Assembly: GCF_038070315.1 (NCBI RefSeq)
Contig: NZ_JBBPCC010000010.1
Coordinates: forward strand, 186,001-250,000
Direction: 5' to 3'
DNA from: Paenibacillus_G filicis
GTDB taxonomy: Bacteria; Bacillota; Bacilli; Paenibacillales; NBRC-103111
Length of the DNA: 64,000 nt
Made by a program: the position numbers and the translations under genes. The notes beneath the pieces were generated by a model. That model was not told where the DNA came from, did not search any database, and saw only the letters and a list, made by a program, of their open reading frames with translations. Below, piece after piece: positions 23,730-31,151 of this stretch. Positions within the stretch are counted from its first letter, which is position 1. Each line of letters begins with the position of its first letter.

Positions 23730-24928
23730 AAACCTATATCGAACAAGCAAGTCAGAATATCCGTCTGCAAGAAGGGACGCAGGTCATCGAACAATTACTC
23801 CTCGAGTGCTACCTAAAACCGGGGATTTCCACGAAAGAGCTGGCACGTAAAACGCTGCTGCCGACTCCTGTAGCTGCTGCTATCAAACGGGAACTCATAA
23901 AAGCGGGAGCGCTTGTACAGGATCGCGGCGTCCGCTGCACGGCCGAAGGATTCGCATGGATCGAGCGGGAATGGGGATACCGCGGGCTCGATCATTTCCT
24001 TTATCACGATCTGTTAGATGAAACAAAATGGACCGAGGGTCTCAAGGATATGTTGGTTATTCTGGAGGAGATTTTTGCGCTGCGGCCGTCCGTAGATGTT
24101 CAGATTGATCAATCCAAATGTACGCCGGAAACAAGCCTGCGCAGGGCTATCCTTTGTTTGAAGCAGCATGCGTTGATTGGAAAGAAAATATTATGCGTCG
24201 GCGATGATGACCTGGTGAGCGTGTCCATAGGTCTGCTGCTACAGCGGTTGTTTTCGGATCGCGGGCATACCGCTACGCAGGTGGATGTTCTGGATATGGA
24301 CGAACGATTTTTAAATTATATTGAAACGATTGCGAAGGAGTGGGGACTGCAGATTCAGGGCCACCGGTTGGATCTAAGGGAGCCTCTGCCGGAAAGCCTA
24401 CATGGGAAATATGATTGTTTTTTTACGGATCCGCCCTATACGCTTCAGGGAATGAGTTTATTCGTGTCGCGCGGCTTACAAGCGCTGAAAAGGGAGAAGG
24501 GGCTGCCTATTTTCCTGTCCTTTGCCCATAAACCACCGGCGGTTATGCTTGCCATGCAGCGGGAATTTGTACGCATGGGGCTGACGGTCAGTGCGAATTT
24601 CCCACAATTCAACGCCTACGAAGGCGCGGAAATGATTGCGAACCGAAGCCAGATGTTTATTTTACGGACAACGGATCAGTCGAAGCCTGAATATCCGGAG
24701 AAATTTACGGACGCCTTGTATACAGGTGAAGTGAAACAAACCCTGCGCACCTACCGTTGTAAGCAATGCTCAAGAGATGTGCAAGTCGGCATCCATGGAG
24801 AGCTTGCAACCATCGAACAGCTTAAGAATGAAGGGTGTTCGGGCTGCGGCCATGATACGTTTGAGATGGTTGCCAAAAAACTAGACTTCAAAGAAGGGGA
24901 TAACCCGAGTGATCATAAGGCAGATTGA
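23726..24928 (+). CDS. bpsA: N4-bis(aminopropyl)spermidine synthase family (BpsA)
   Basis: A 400-residue member of the branched-chain polyamine synthase family (formerly DUF43), which adds aminopropyl groups from decarboxylated SAM to spermidine. An N-terminal winged-helix region (PGISTKELARKTLLPTPVAAAIKREL) precedes a Rossmann-like catalytic domain with GKKILCVGDDDLVSVS near 152 and CFFTDPPYTLQGM near 232. The C-terminus adds a zinc-ribbon-like CKQC...CSGC at about 350-380. The TTG start has AGGAGG seven bases upstream and overlaps the leader stop codon. The GNAT gene overlaps its 3' end by 20 bases. The family is well known from thermophiles; in this organism the exact product needs measurement. 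Confidence 0.8.
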   Translation: MKTYIEQASQNIRLQEGTQVIEQLLLECYLKPGISTKELARKTLLPTPVAAAIKRELIKAGALVQDRGVRCTAEGFAWIEREWGYRGLDHFLYHDLLDETKWTEGLKDMLVILEEIFALRPSVDVQIDQSKCTPETSLRRAILCLKQHALIGKKILCVGDDDLVSVSIGLLLQRLFSDRGHTATQVDVLDMDERFLNYIETIAKEWGLQIQGHRLDLREPLPESLHGKYDCFFTDPPYTLQGMSLFVSRGLQALKREKGLPIFLSFAHKPPAVMLAMQREFVRMGLTVSANFPQFNAYEGAEMIANRSQMFILRTTDQSKPEYPEKFTDALYTGEVKQTLRTYRCKQCSRDVQVGIHGELATIEQLKNEGCSGCGHDTFEMVAKKLDFKEGDNPSDHKAD

Positions 24929-25403
24929 AAATCGTGATTTGACTCAAGTAGCGAAATGGGAGCGAGAAATTTCCGTGATTTCCTTTGGCGAAGAAGCGAT
25001 AACAGACTTGGATTTTCATTTGCACAAGCTGGAGAAGGCCATGATCCGAGAACGGTCTGGCATGCTGGTCTTGGACATGAACGGTTTTGCCGCGGGATGG
25101 ATGTGGATGGAGATCAGGGTGAATTCCGTTATACAGGAGACTTACATGCGGTTCAAGAGCTTTTACGTGAGCAAGCCTTTTCGCGGTACGGCAAGCGTAG
25201 ATAAGCTATTTGAAGCGGGGATGTCCTATGCCAAGCAACAAGAAGCCCAGAGAATCGTGGGACATGTTCATTTTGACAATCAGCCGATGCGCGCCCTGTA
25301 TCAGAGACATGGCTTCATGCCGACTCATCTAACGATGGAATATAGCGATCACGGAGCCGTAGGAGAGAATAAACGTGATGAGCTGTTTGACGGGAAACCT
25401 TGA
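24909..25403 (+). CDS. GNAT family N-acetyltransferase
   Basis: A 164-residue GNAT acetyltransferase. The acetyl-CoA-binding strand-loop-helix is recognizable around FYVSKPFRGTASVDKLFEAGMSYAKQQEAQRIVGHVHFDNQPMRALYQRHGF, with the usual N-x3-x2-Y-x3-GF end. The GTG start at 24909 lies inside the last codons of bpsA and follows a GAAGGGGAT site. Such tight overlap suggests a functional pair, so a polyamine acetyltransferase acting on the BpsA product or its precursor is a reasonable guess. The substrate cannot be read from the sequence; GNATs are very diverse. Confidence 0.75.
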   Translation: MIIRQIENRDLTQVAKWEREISVISFGEEAITDLDFHLHKLEKAMIRERSGMLVLDMNGFAAGWMWMEIRVNSVIQETYMRFKSFYVSKPFRGTASVDKLFEAGMSYAKQQEAQRIVGHVHFDNQPMRALYQRHGFMPTHLTMEYSDHGAVGENKRDELFDGKP

Positions 25404-25417
25404 TGATTGATGGTATT

Positions 25418-25493
25418 CTCCCCTTACGGTAGACAGTAAAAAGAGTTCATGGTGACATGAATTCAAATACTGTCTACCGGAGGGGAGTTTTTT
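25418..25493 (+). terminator. Large terminator after the bpsA-GNAT pair
   Basis: CTCCCC...CGGTAGACAGTA pairs with TACTGTCTACCGG-AGGGGAG followed by TTTTTT. The loop contains a second hairpin, TTCATG-GTGA-CATGAA, so the element is cruciform-like. It separates the pair from the converging ABC operon. Confidence 0.85.
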
Positions 25494-25528
25494 ATGCCAC
25501 CCCAAAAAGGATAACATATTCGGTCCGC

Positions 25529-26365
25529 TTAACCCTTTATACCGCTAAAAGTAATGCCGCTAATAAACGTTTTCTGCAGAAAAAAGAACAGGACAATGAC
25601 GGGTAATGTCATCAAGGTGGATACGGCCATCAGCTGGCCCCATTCCGTACCTTTTTGACTTTGGAACTGCTGCAAGCCGAGTGAAACCGTATAGGTGGGC
25701 TCATTCGTTAAATAGAGCAAGGGGCCAATGAAATCGGTCCAGCTTCCCATAAATTGAAACAAGGCCACAGCTAAAACGGCAGACTTCGCTAACGGAAACA
25801 TGATCTGTAAATAAATGCGGAATTCACTGGCGCCGTCGATGCGGGCAGCTTCGCGAAGGGCATCGGGCAGTCCGAGAAAAAATTGTCTCAGTAAGAAAAT
25901 GTAAAACGGTACGCCAAAAAATTGGGGAACAATGAGCGGGAGAGAGGTCCCTACCCAGCCTAATTTCGTAAATAGAAGGAAGAGAGGGATCATGGTCACT
26001 TGTCCGGGAATCATCATAACAGCGAGGGTGGCGAAGAACATCGCACCACGACCGCGCCACTCCAGCTTGGCAAAACTGTAGGCAACCAAAGGACAGGATA
26101 TGACTACACCGATGGTACTAACGATTGTAATAATCGCCGTATTTTTCAAATAGGTCCAGAAAGGGATATAGTCTACCGCACGGGCATAGTTGCTCCACAT
26201 AAAAGGACGCGGAATCCACTCCGGGGGAAAGGTGAAGATTTGTGTGAGCGGTTTAAGAGAAGTGGAGACCAGCCATATAAACGGAATAATGAAAAAAAAT
26301 GAAGCCATGATTAAACATACATGAGCTAAAGTCCGATTCACTTTTTTAATAGCTAGAGGATTCAT
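25529..26365 (-). CDS. Carbohydrate ABC transporter permease (MalG type)
   Basis: A 278-residue six-TM permease with the EAA loop REAARIDGASEFRIYLQIMFPLAKSAVLA and C-terminus FISGITFSGIKG typical of MalG-type subunits. It is the last gene of a three-gene minus-strand operon, 16 bases after the other permease. It imports a carbohydrate together with that permease and the binding lipoprotein. An ATPase gene is missing here too. Confidence 0.92.
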   Translation of the reverse strand: MNPLAIKKVNRTLAHVCLIMASFFFIIPFIWLVSTSLKPLTQIFTFPPEWIPRPFMWSNYARAVDYIPFWTYLKNTAIITIVSTIGVVISCPLVAYSFAKLEWRGRGAMFFATLAVMMIPGQVTMIPLFLLFTKLGWVGTSLPLIVPQFFGVPFYIFLLRQFFLGLPDALREAARIDGASEFRIYLQIMFPLAKSAVLAVALFQFMGSWTDFIGPLLYLTNEPTYTVSLGLQQFQSQKGTEWGQLMAVSTLMTLPVIVLFFFLQKTFISGITFSGIKG

Positions 26366-26381
26366 TTCCGTACGGCCTCCT

Positions 26382-27326
26382 TTATTTCCCTTGATAATGA
26401 ACCCAGCGTTTCGACGTGATGAAAATCAACGCAGTTAATGCCATAACAATAATGAATAAGATCCATGCCATGGCGGAAGCATAGCCCATTTTGAAATATT
26501 TGAATCCGTTCTCATATAAATACATGACGTAAAAAGTCATTGAATTCGCAGGGGTTCCTTGACCTTTGGTCATCGTGTAAGGGAGCGTGAACTGTTGAAA
26601 TGCACCGATCATCCCCATGACCAGATTGTAGAAAATAACAGGAGTGAGCAAAGGCAGCGTAACTGCTTTCGTTTTCTGAAACCAGCTGGCCCCATCGATT
26701 TCCGCTGCTTCGTAATACTCATCCGGTATGTCCCCTAATCCCGCTAAATAGATAACGACTGCATGACCGATACCCCAAAGCGACATCAGGATAAGCGAGG
26801 GCTTGGACCATGATTCCCCCCCGAGCCAAGGAGGACCGTCGATACCGATACTCGCTAGCATGCCATTCACCAATCCGAAGTTTGGATGCAGCAGCCACAT
26901 CCACAAAACGGCCAAAGCCACCTGCGGTACAAGGGTCGGTAAGAAGAAGATCGTCCTGTATACAGCCATACCCTTGATTTTCATATTTAACATCATAGCT
27001 AACACCACACCGAAACAGATACTTAAGGGAACAAAAAATACGGCAAAATAGACGGTGTTGTAAATGGATTTCCAAAACAAAGGATCATTAAATAGATCCT
27101 TATAGTTATTTAATCCGACAAATTCACCAGGCTGCAGAATGCTGTAAGTGGTAAAGCTGAAATAAATGGAAGCAAACATGGGAATAGCATAAAAGCAAGT
27201 GAGACCCAGAGCCCATGGTGAGGCAAAGATCCACCCTATTACGTTTGTTTGGCGAAATGACTTTTGTTTTCTTACTGTTGTACGGTCTAATGCATGCACA
27301 GAATCAGATGAATTTACCATAAACAT
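26382..27326 (-). CDS. Carbohydrate ABC transporter permease (MalF/LacF type)
   Basis: A 314-residue six-TM permease. The EAA loop reads YEAAEIDGASWFQKTKAVTLPLLTPVIFYN. The N-terminal cytoplasmic tail of about 28 residues precedes TM1 (IGWIFASPWALGLTCFYAIPMF). The start has a GGAGG-type site 8 bases upstream. It forms the transmembrane channel with the downstream MalG-type permease. Confidence 0.92.
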   Translation of the reverse strand: MFMVNSSDSVHALDRTTVRKQKSFRQTNVIGWIFASPWALGLTCFYAIPMFASIYFSFTTYSILQPGEFVGLNNYKDLFNDPLFWKSIYNTVYFAVFFVPLSICFGVVLAMMLNMKIKGMAVYRTIFFLPTLVPQVALAVLWMWLLHPNFGLVNGMLASIGIDGPPWLGGESWSKPSLILMSLWGIGHAVVIYLAGLGDIPDEYYEAAEIDGASWFQKTKAVTLPLLTPVIFYNLVMGMIGAFQQFTLPYTMTKGQGTPANSMTFYVMYLYENGFKYFKMGYASAMAWILFIIVMALTALIFITSKRWVHYQGK

Positions 27327-27352
27327 CCTCCTTCCAAATCCCTACACGAATA

Positions 27353-27382
27353 GGCAAGGAGAGAGAAAGACTCTCCCTGCCA
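27353..27382 (-). other. Intra-operon hairpin after the binding-protein gene
   Basis: GGCAGGGAGAG and CTCTCCTTGCC (minus strand) pair across a short loop with no T-run. It probably stabilizes the upstream binding-protein message. Confidence 0.6.
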
Positions 27383-27392
27383 GCGGCGTGTT

Positions 27393-28733
27393 CTATTTGC
27401 TGTATTTTTCCAACGCTTTGTTTACGGTCTCTGTCGCTTTATCTAGATTTTCTTTGGGGGTACCGCTGCCGCGCGTGGCTTTTTCCGTTGCGGAAGCCAA
27501 TTCATTCCAGAGCAGCTGTCCTTCAGGGATAACCGGACGGTTGTGTGAGTTAGGAAGAATATTAACGAATTCCTTCATAATGGGATCATCCTTGTAACCG
27601 AACTTGGCGTTAACCGAATCGATAACCGACATGCCCGAATTCTCATTCAGCAAATATTGCCCTTCCTCTTTACCCACGAACTCAAGAAGCTTCCAGGCGG
27701 GTTCTATGTTCTTAGCTCCTTTAGGGATAATTAAGGACATGCCGCCGGACCATGTTGTAAAATTAGCTCCTGTAGGCGTCGGTATCGGTGTAACGCCATA
27801 ATTCAGATCCGGTTTAAATTTCTTGATGCCTGCTACCGTCCAATTCCCGCTAATTTTCATACTGATTTGGCCGGTAATGAATGGATCCATTTCATCTACA
27901 CCTGCAGCGCTTGTAAATCCAGCAATGTCCTCAACATTATATTTTTTGCCAAAGTCGGTCATCCACTGGAGAGCTTCAACGACTTTAGGATCATTGGCCG
28001 TGATCTTGCCAGTTGCTTTGTCCTGGAAATCCCCTCCGAACGACCAGCCCCAGCCATATAGCCAGCCTTGGGAGTACCACGGTATAAACCCTATCCTCTT
28101 GAAGCGTTTGCCTTCCTTGATGGTCAGCTTTTGGGAGGCTGTTTCAAGATCGGTAGTCGTCTTGGGCGCATTGTTCGGATCAAGCCCTACTTCTTTGAAG
28201 TGATCCTTATTGTAAAAGAGCAAGCGAGAGTCCGTACCTAACGGAATCGCATATAGTTTGCCTTTATAACTGGACTCATCCCAAGCAAACGGATAGTACG
28301 AATCCTTATTAATGCCAGCTGCTGCAGCCATTGCCGATAAATCAGTCAATGAATCCTGCGCTGCCCAAGAGCCAACCTTAAATCGGTCGAAATAGGCAAT
28401 GTCCGGAGGATTGCCGCCTGCGACCGCAGTAAGCAGCTTCTGGTCGGCGCCCTCGCTGGATTCTGTGTACACCAGCTTGATTTTGATCGTAGGATTTTTA
28501 TCTTCAAATGCTTTCACGACTCTATTCATGTTGTCCAAGTCAATTGAGGTGAGGCTGTGCCACATCGTGACCGTGGAAACACCGCCTTGTCCGCCCTTAG
28601 CGTCTGAGTCTGTCTTGGATGAAGGATTAGTAGTGCCGCCTGTTGTTGGAGTCGACGAGCAAGCGGTTGCAAGAATGGAAATCGTAAGAACGGATACCAG
28701 TGTCGGAAATGCAAGTTTATTGGATTTTCCCAT
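27393..28733 (-). CDS. Sugar ABC transporter solute-binding lipoprotein
   Basis: A 446-residue family 1 solute-binding protein with the lipoprotein signal MGKSNKLAFPTLVSVLTISILATAC (lipobox LATAC) followed by a Ser/Thr-rich linker. Family stretches include TVTMWHSLTSIDLDNMNRVVKAFED, YAIPLGTDSRLLFYNKDHFKEVGLD, FITGQISMKISGNWTVAGIKK and WSGGMSLIIPKGAKN. ATG 28733 follows AAGGGGG by 9 bases; a longer frame with a start at 28772 has no site. It is the first gene of the operon and lies downstream of a putative operator and a cre-like site. Confidence 0.92.
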   Translation of the reverse strand: MGKSNKLAFPTLVSVLTISILATACSSTPTTGGTTNPSSKTDSDAKGGQGGVSTVTMWHSLTSIDLDNMNRVVKAFEDKNPTIKIKLVYTESSEGADQKLLTAVAGGNPPDIAYFDRFKVGSWAAQDSLTDLSAMAAAAGINKDSYYPFAWDESSYKGKLYAIPLGTDSRLLFYNKDHFKEVGLDPNNAPKTTTDLETASQKLTIKEGKRFKRIGFIPWYSQGWLYGWGWSFGGDFQDKATGKITANDPKVVEALQWMTDFGKKYNVEDIAGFTSAAGVDEMDPFITGQISMKISGNWTVAGIKKFKPDLNYGVTPIPTPTGANFTTWSGGMSLIIPKGAKNIEPAWKLLEFVGKEEGQYLLNENSGMSVIDSVNAKFGYKDDPIMKEFVNILPNSHNRPVIPEGQLLWNELASATEKATRGSGTPKENLDKATETVNKALEKYSK

Positions 28734-28857
28734 GCACGAAATCCCCCTTAGGATAGGTTTTGTTACTTCCACTTCATTTCCAGTTAAACCCAGACCACCT
28801 CCTATTGAGGATCAAATGTGCGTGAGCTCAAAAAAATTGAACTCATACGCGATACTT

Positions 28858-28871
28858 GTATACGTTTACAT
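28858..28871. promoter_or_regulatory. cre-like site (CcpA) upstream of the ABC operon
   Basis: TGTATACGTTTACA matches the catabolite-response consensus TGWAANCGNTNWCA with one mismatch. It lies about 125 bases before the binding-protein start codon, downstream of the proposed operator, where CcpA could block elongation. Confidence 0.5.
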
Positions 28872-29000
28872 TTTTGCTGATTCTGGTTTGTGAGATGCAT
28901 CTTGACGGTAGAACGGAGGATGAAGAGCAACATGAATTCGAGGCATCGTTGATGTGTTTTGAGTAAGTACAGCCCAACTTCATTAGGATGGTATGTCTGT

Positions 29001-29015
29001 ATATACTAAATATAT
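29001..29015. promoter_or_regulatory. Operator-like palindrome 2 (ABC operon promoter)
   Basis: ATATACTAAATATAT is the same sequence as the perfect palindrome at 30301 except for one base. On the minus strand, a TTGGTT-17-TATATA promoter overlaps it. This is the likely binding site of the GntR/LacI-type regulator at 29155-30273. Confidence 0.6.
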
Positions 29016-29093
29016 TAATATTAACCAATATAATATGTCTACTTCAATTTCACGACATGAAAGGATGACCGTGTACGGAAAAATGGAAAAATG

Positions 29094-29121
29094 AAAAAGC
29101 ATAGGGTATTTGTCCCATGCT
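29094..29121 (-). terminator. Terminator after the GntR/LacI-type regulator
   Basis: On the minus strand AGCATGGG pairs with CCCTATGCT (one bulged base) and is followed by TTTTTC. Confidence 0.7.
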
Positions 29122-29154
29122 ATCTTGACTGCTGTTCAGTTACCGGCGTTACGG

Positions 29155-30273
29155 CTATGTTCTCATGATCATCCGATGTTCGATAATCCTCTGTTCGGGG
29201 ACGGCTTCTCCGATTAACTGTGAGACGAGCAGGTCAACCGCTTCTTCGCCCATTCGTTTCTCATCTTGTTGAATATGCGTGAATAGCGGCTTCCCGAGGT
29301 AGTCGTTGAGAGAGTCGAAGCAAACGATGTCGTATTCATCCAACGATTTGTCCAACGAATCGATGGCCTGAGCCAACATGGTCGCAACCAGAAATTCTGA
29401 AGCGACAAATGCTTTTACATCAGGATATTGCTCTAAAAAGCGCCGAAGTGTATTTTTGTCGTCGTCGATTGCTGTACCGTGTAGGTTAATGGGGAGAATC
29501 CCCTTTAAATTCGTCAAGCAATAGTCCTGGTTCAGCTTTAATCCCTCTTGCGTAAAGGCTAACGTATACCCCAAAAGCCTTTCCTCAAAGGTTGACGTAT
29601 TCTCCTCAGGAGGAGATACATAGGCGATTTTATCGTGGCCTCTCCCAATCAAATAAAGCGTAAGATCCTTAGCGGCTTTCTTATTGTCCGTGTACACGGA
29701 GCAAACCGGAATTCCTTTCAGGTATCTGTCAACCAAGACAACGGGAAACTTGTCCAAGACGAGACGAAGCAGCTCTGCGTTATAATGTTCGCCATGGATG
29801 GGCGTCACGATTAAGCCCTTGATACCAAGGCTGACAAACAGTTGAATAGCGCGTTTTTCTTCTTCCTTGCTCCCGCCGGTACGCTTGATGATCAGATCGC
29901 AATTGTGCTCAGCACTCCGCTTTTCCATGGCACGAAGCAGCCGCAAGCCGAATTCGTCGGAAAAATTCGAAATAATAAACCCGATTAGCGGTCTTTTTCT
30001 TTCGTCGGTTACCAGACTTGTGCTTTCCTCCGAATGTTTCTTTGGCTCCAAGCCGCCTGCAAGATTCGCCACAAACGATCCTTTCCCCTGAATACGCTTG
30101 ATGACTCCTGATTCCGCCAGCTTCTCCAGCGCTTTTTTTGAAGTGATCCGGCTTACGCCGAACGCTTCGGCCAGTTCTTTTTCAGAAGATACGCGGTCAC
30201 CCGCCTTCAATTTTCCCTCTTTAATCTCACGAATAACATGCATATAAAGTTGTTCATATAAATGGACTTCCAT
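29155..30273 (-). CDS. GntR-family repressor with LacI-type sugar-binding domain (AraR-like)
   Basis: A 372-residue regulator. Residues 1-70 are a GntR winged helix (LYMHVIREIKEGKLKAGDRVSSEKELAEAFGVSRITSKKALEKLAE, then GKGSFVA). Residues 95-372 form a periplasmic-binding-like domain as in LacI and AraR (PLIGFIISNFSDEFGLRLLRAMEK, VDRYLKGIPVCSVYTDNKKAA, GHDKIAYVSPP). The architecture matches AraR of Bacillus. ATG 30273 follows AGGGTGG. It lies directly upstream of the sugar ABC operon in the same direction, with near-identical palindromes before both, so it most likely represses the transporter and itself until a sugar binds. Confidence 0.9.
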   Translation of the reverse strand: MEVHLYEQLYMHVIREIKEGKLKAGDRVSSEKELAEAFGVSRITSKKALEKLAESGVIKRIQGKGSFVANLAGGLEPKKHSEESTSLVTDERKRPLIGFIISNFSDEFGLRLLRAMEKRSAEHNCDLIIKRTGGSKEEEKRAIQLFVSLGIKGLIVTPIHGEHYNAELLRLVLDKFPVVLVDRYLKGIPVCSVYTDNKKAAKDLTLYLIGRGHDKIAYVSPPEENTSTFEERLLGYTLAFTQEGLKLNQDYCLTNLKGILPINLHGTAIDDDKNTLRRFLEQYPDVKAFVASEFLVATMLAQAIDSLDKSLDEYDIVCFDSLNDYLGKPLFTHIQQDEKRMGEEAVDLLVSQLIGEAVPEQRIIEHRMIMRT

Positions 30274-30300
30274 CTGATCCACCCTAACATTATGTTATTA

Positions 30301-30315
30301 ATATACTAAGTATAT
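30301..30315. promoter_or_regulatory. Operator-like palindrome 1 (regulator promoter)
   Basis: ATATACT-A-AGTATAT is a perfect 7-1-7 palindrome, 28 bases before the regulator start codon. A second copy with one change lies before the transporter operon, which supports autoregulation. Confidence 0.65.
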
Positions 30316-30346
30316 CATTTCGTGAATGGTAAATAATCTTAACATT

Positions 30347-30377
30347 CGGACCTGAGTGTCGTCGTCACTCAGGTCCG
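30347..30377. other. Strong perfect hairpin of unknown role
   Basis: CGGACCTGAGTG and CACTCAGGTCCG form a perfect 12-bp stem with a 7-base loop. No T-run on either side. It lies between the regulator promoter and the guanine deaminase terminator. Confidence 0.55.
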
Positions 30378-30485
30378 TTCCAGAGGTCAGTTTTCTATAA
30401 ACTGCAGCTCTGTTTTCACGCTGCGTCCCGAACGTTGTCACTGCCTTCGGAATCCGCCCAGGACTTTTCGCATTCGGAAGCGATG

Positions 30486-30549
30486 AAAAAAGCAGCGCCA
30501 GCGCGCTTAACTGCCCCGGTCGGGGAGGTTCAAGACGCGCCGGCGCTGC
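30486..30549 (-). terminator. Terminator after guanine deaminase
   Basis: On the minus strand GCAGCGCCGGCGCG pairs with CGCGCTGGCGCTGC, with an inner CCCC/GGGG stem, followed by TTTTTT. It begins 11 bases after the stop codon. Confidence 0.85.
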
Positions 30550-30559
30550 CACCTGGATG

Positions 30560-31030
30560 CTAGTATTCGACCTTCTGAACGGAGGTGCGCCATGCCTGGA
30601 AGGGCTGCGGACTGTCGGGCGGATAAATCTGTTTCGTTACAATGGAGCGCTCCTCCATCGGCAGGGCGATCTGCTCATAAATAAAATGATCGTCGAAGCC
30701 GATTTCCGCGGCTTCATGCTGGGTGCAGGCATAGTACACGGCATCGGGTCTGGCCCAGTAGATGGCCCCGATACACATCGGGCAAGGCTCGCAGCTCGTA
30801 TAGATCACGCAGCCGTCGAGCTGGAAGCTCCCGAGATGCTTGCAGGCATCTCGTATCGCCTGCACCTCCGCATGAGCGGTCGGATCACAAGCCGCCGTCA
30901 CTTCATTGCTGCCTCTGCCGATAATTTGCCCGTCCTTCACGACAATGGCCCCGAATGGGCCTCCGTGACCCGAGATCACATTGTCATAAGCCAAACGAAT
31001 CGCCGCATTCATGAACTGTTCATGACTCAT
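30560..31030 (-). CDS. guaD: Guanine deaminase (cytidine-deaminase fold)
   Basis: At 156 residues it has the same length and close sequence to GuaD of Bacillus subtilis, which converts guanine to xanthine and ammonia for purine salvage in the cytoplasm. The zinc site is intact: H53 and catalytic E55 in PTAHAEVQAIR, and C83/C86 in SCEPCPMC. The C-terminal swapped segment (SPQPFQAWRTSVQKVEY) is also conserved. Nearby genes are unrelated (LarC1 upstream on the same strand, 120 bases away). It is flanked by a strong terminator. The assignment is strong by family pattern. Confidence 0.9.
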   Translation of the reverse strand: MSHEQFMNAAIRLAYDNVISGHGGPFGAIVVKDGQIIGRGSNEVTAACDPTAHAEVQAIRDACKHLGSFQLDGCVIYTSCEPCPMCIGAIYWARPDAVYYACTQHEAAEIGFDDHFIYEQIALPMEERSIVTKQIYPPDSPQPFQAWRTSVQKVEY

Positions 31031-31151
31031 CCGTTTTCCCCCGCTTCGCTATGTTACCGATAGTTAAACCCATGCTTCGCTTTATTCGTTCAAAATGAAG
31101 TCTTAACAGCTTATGACGATGGCTGAGCCGCCGTTCAGGCGTCCAGGTGCA

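Noticed and set aside
30298..30552. An 84-codon minus-strand open frame between guaD and the regulator
   Set aside because: It overlaps the strong guaD terminator and an operator; no ribosome-binding site or family pattern.
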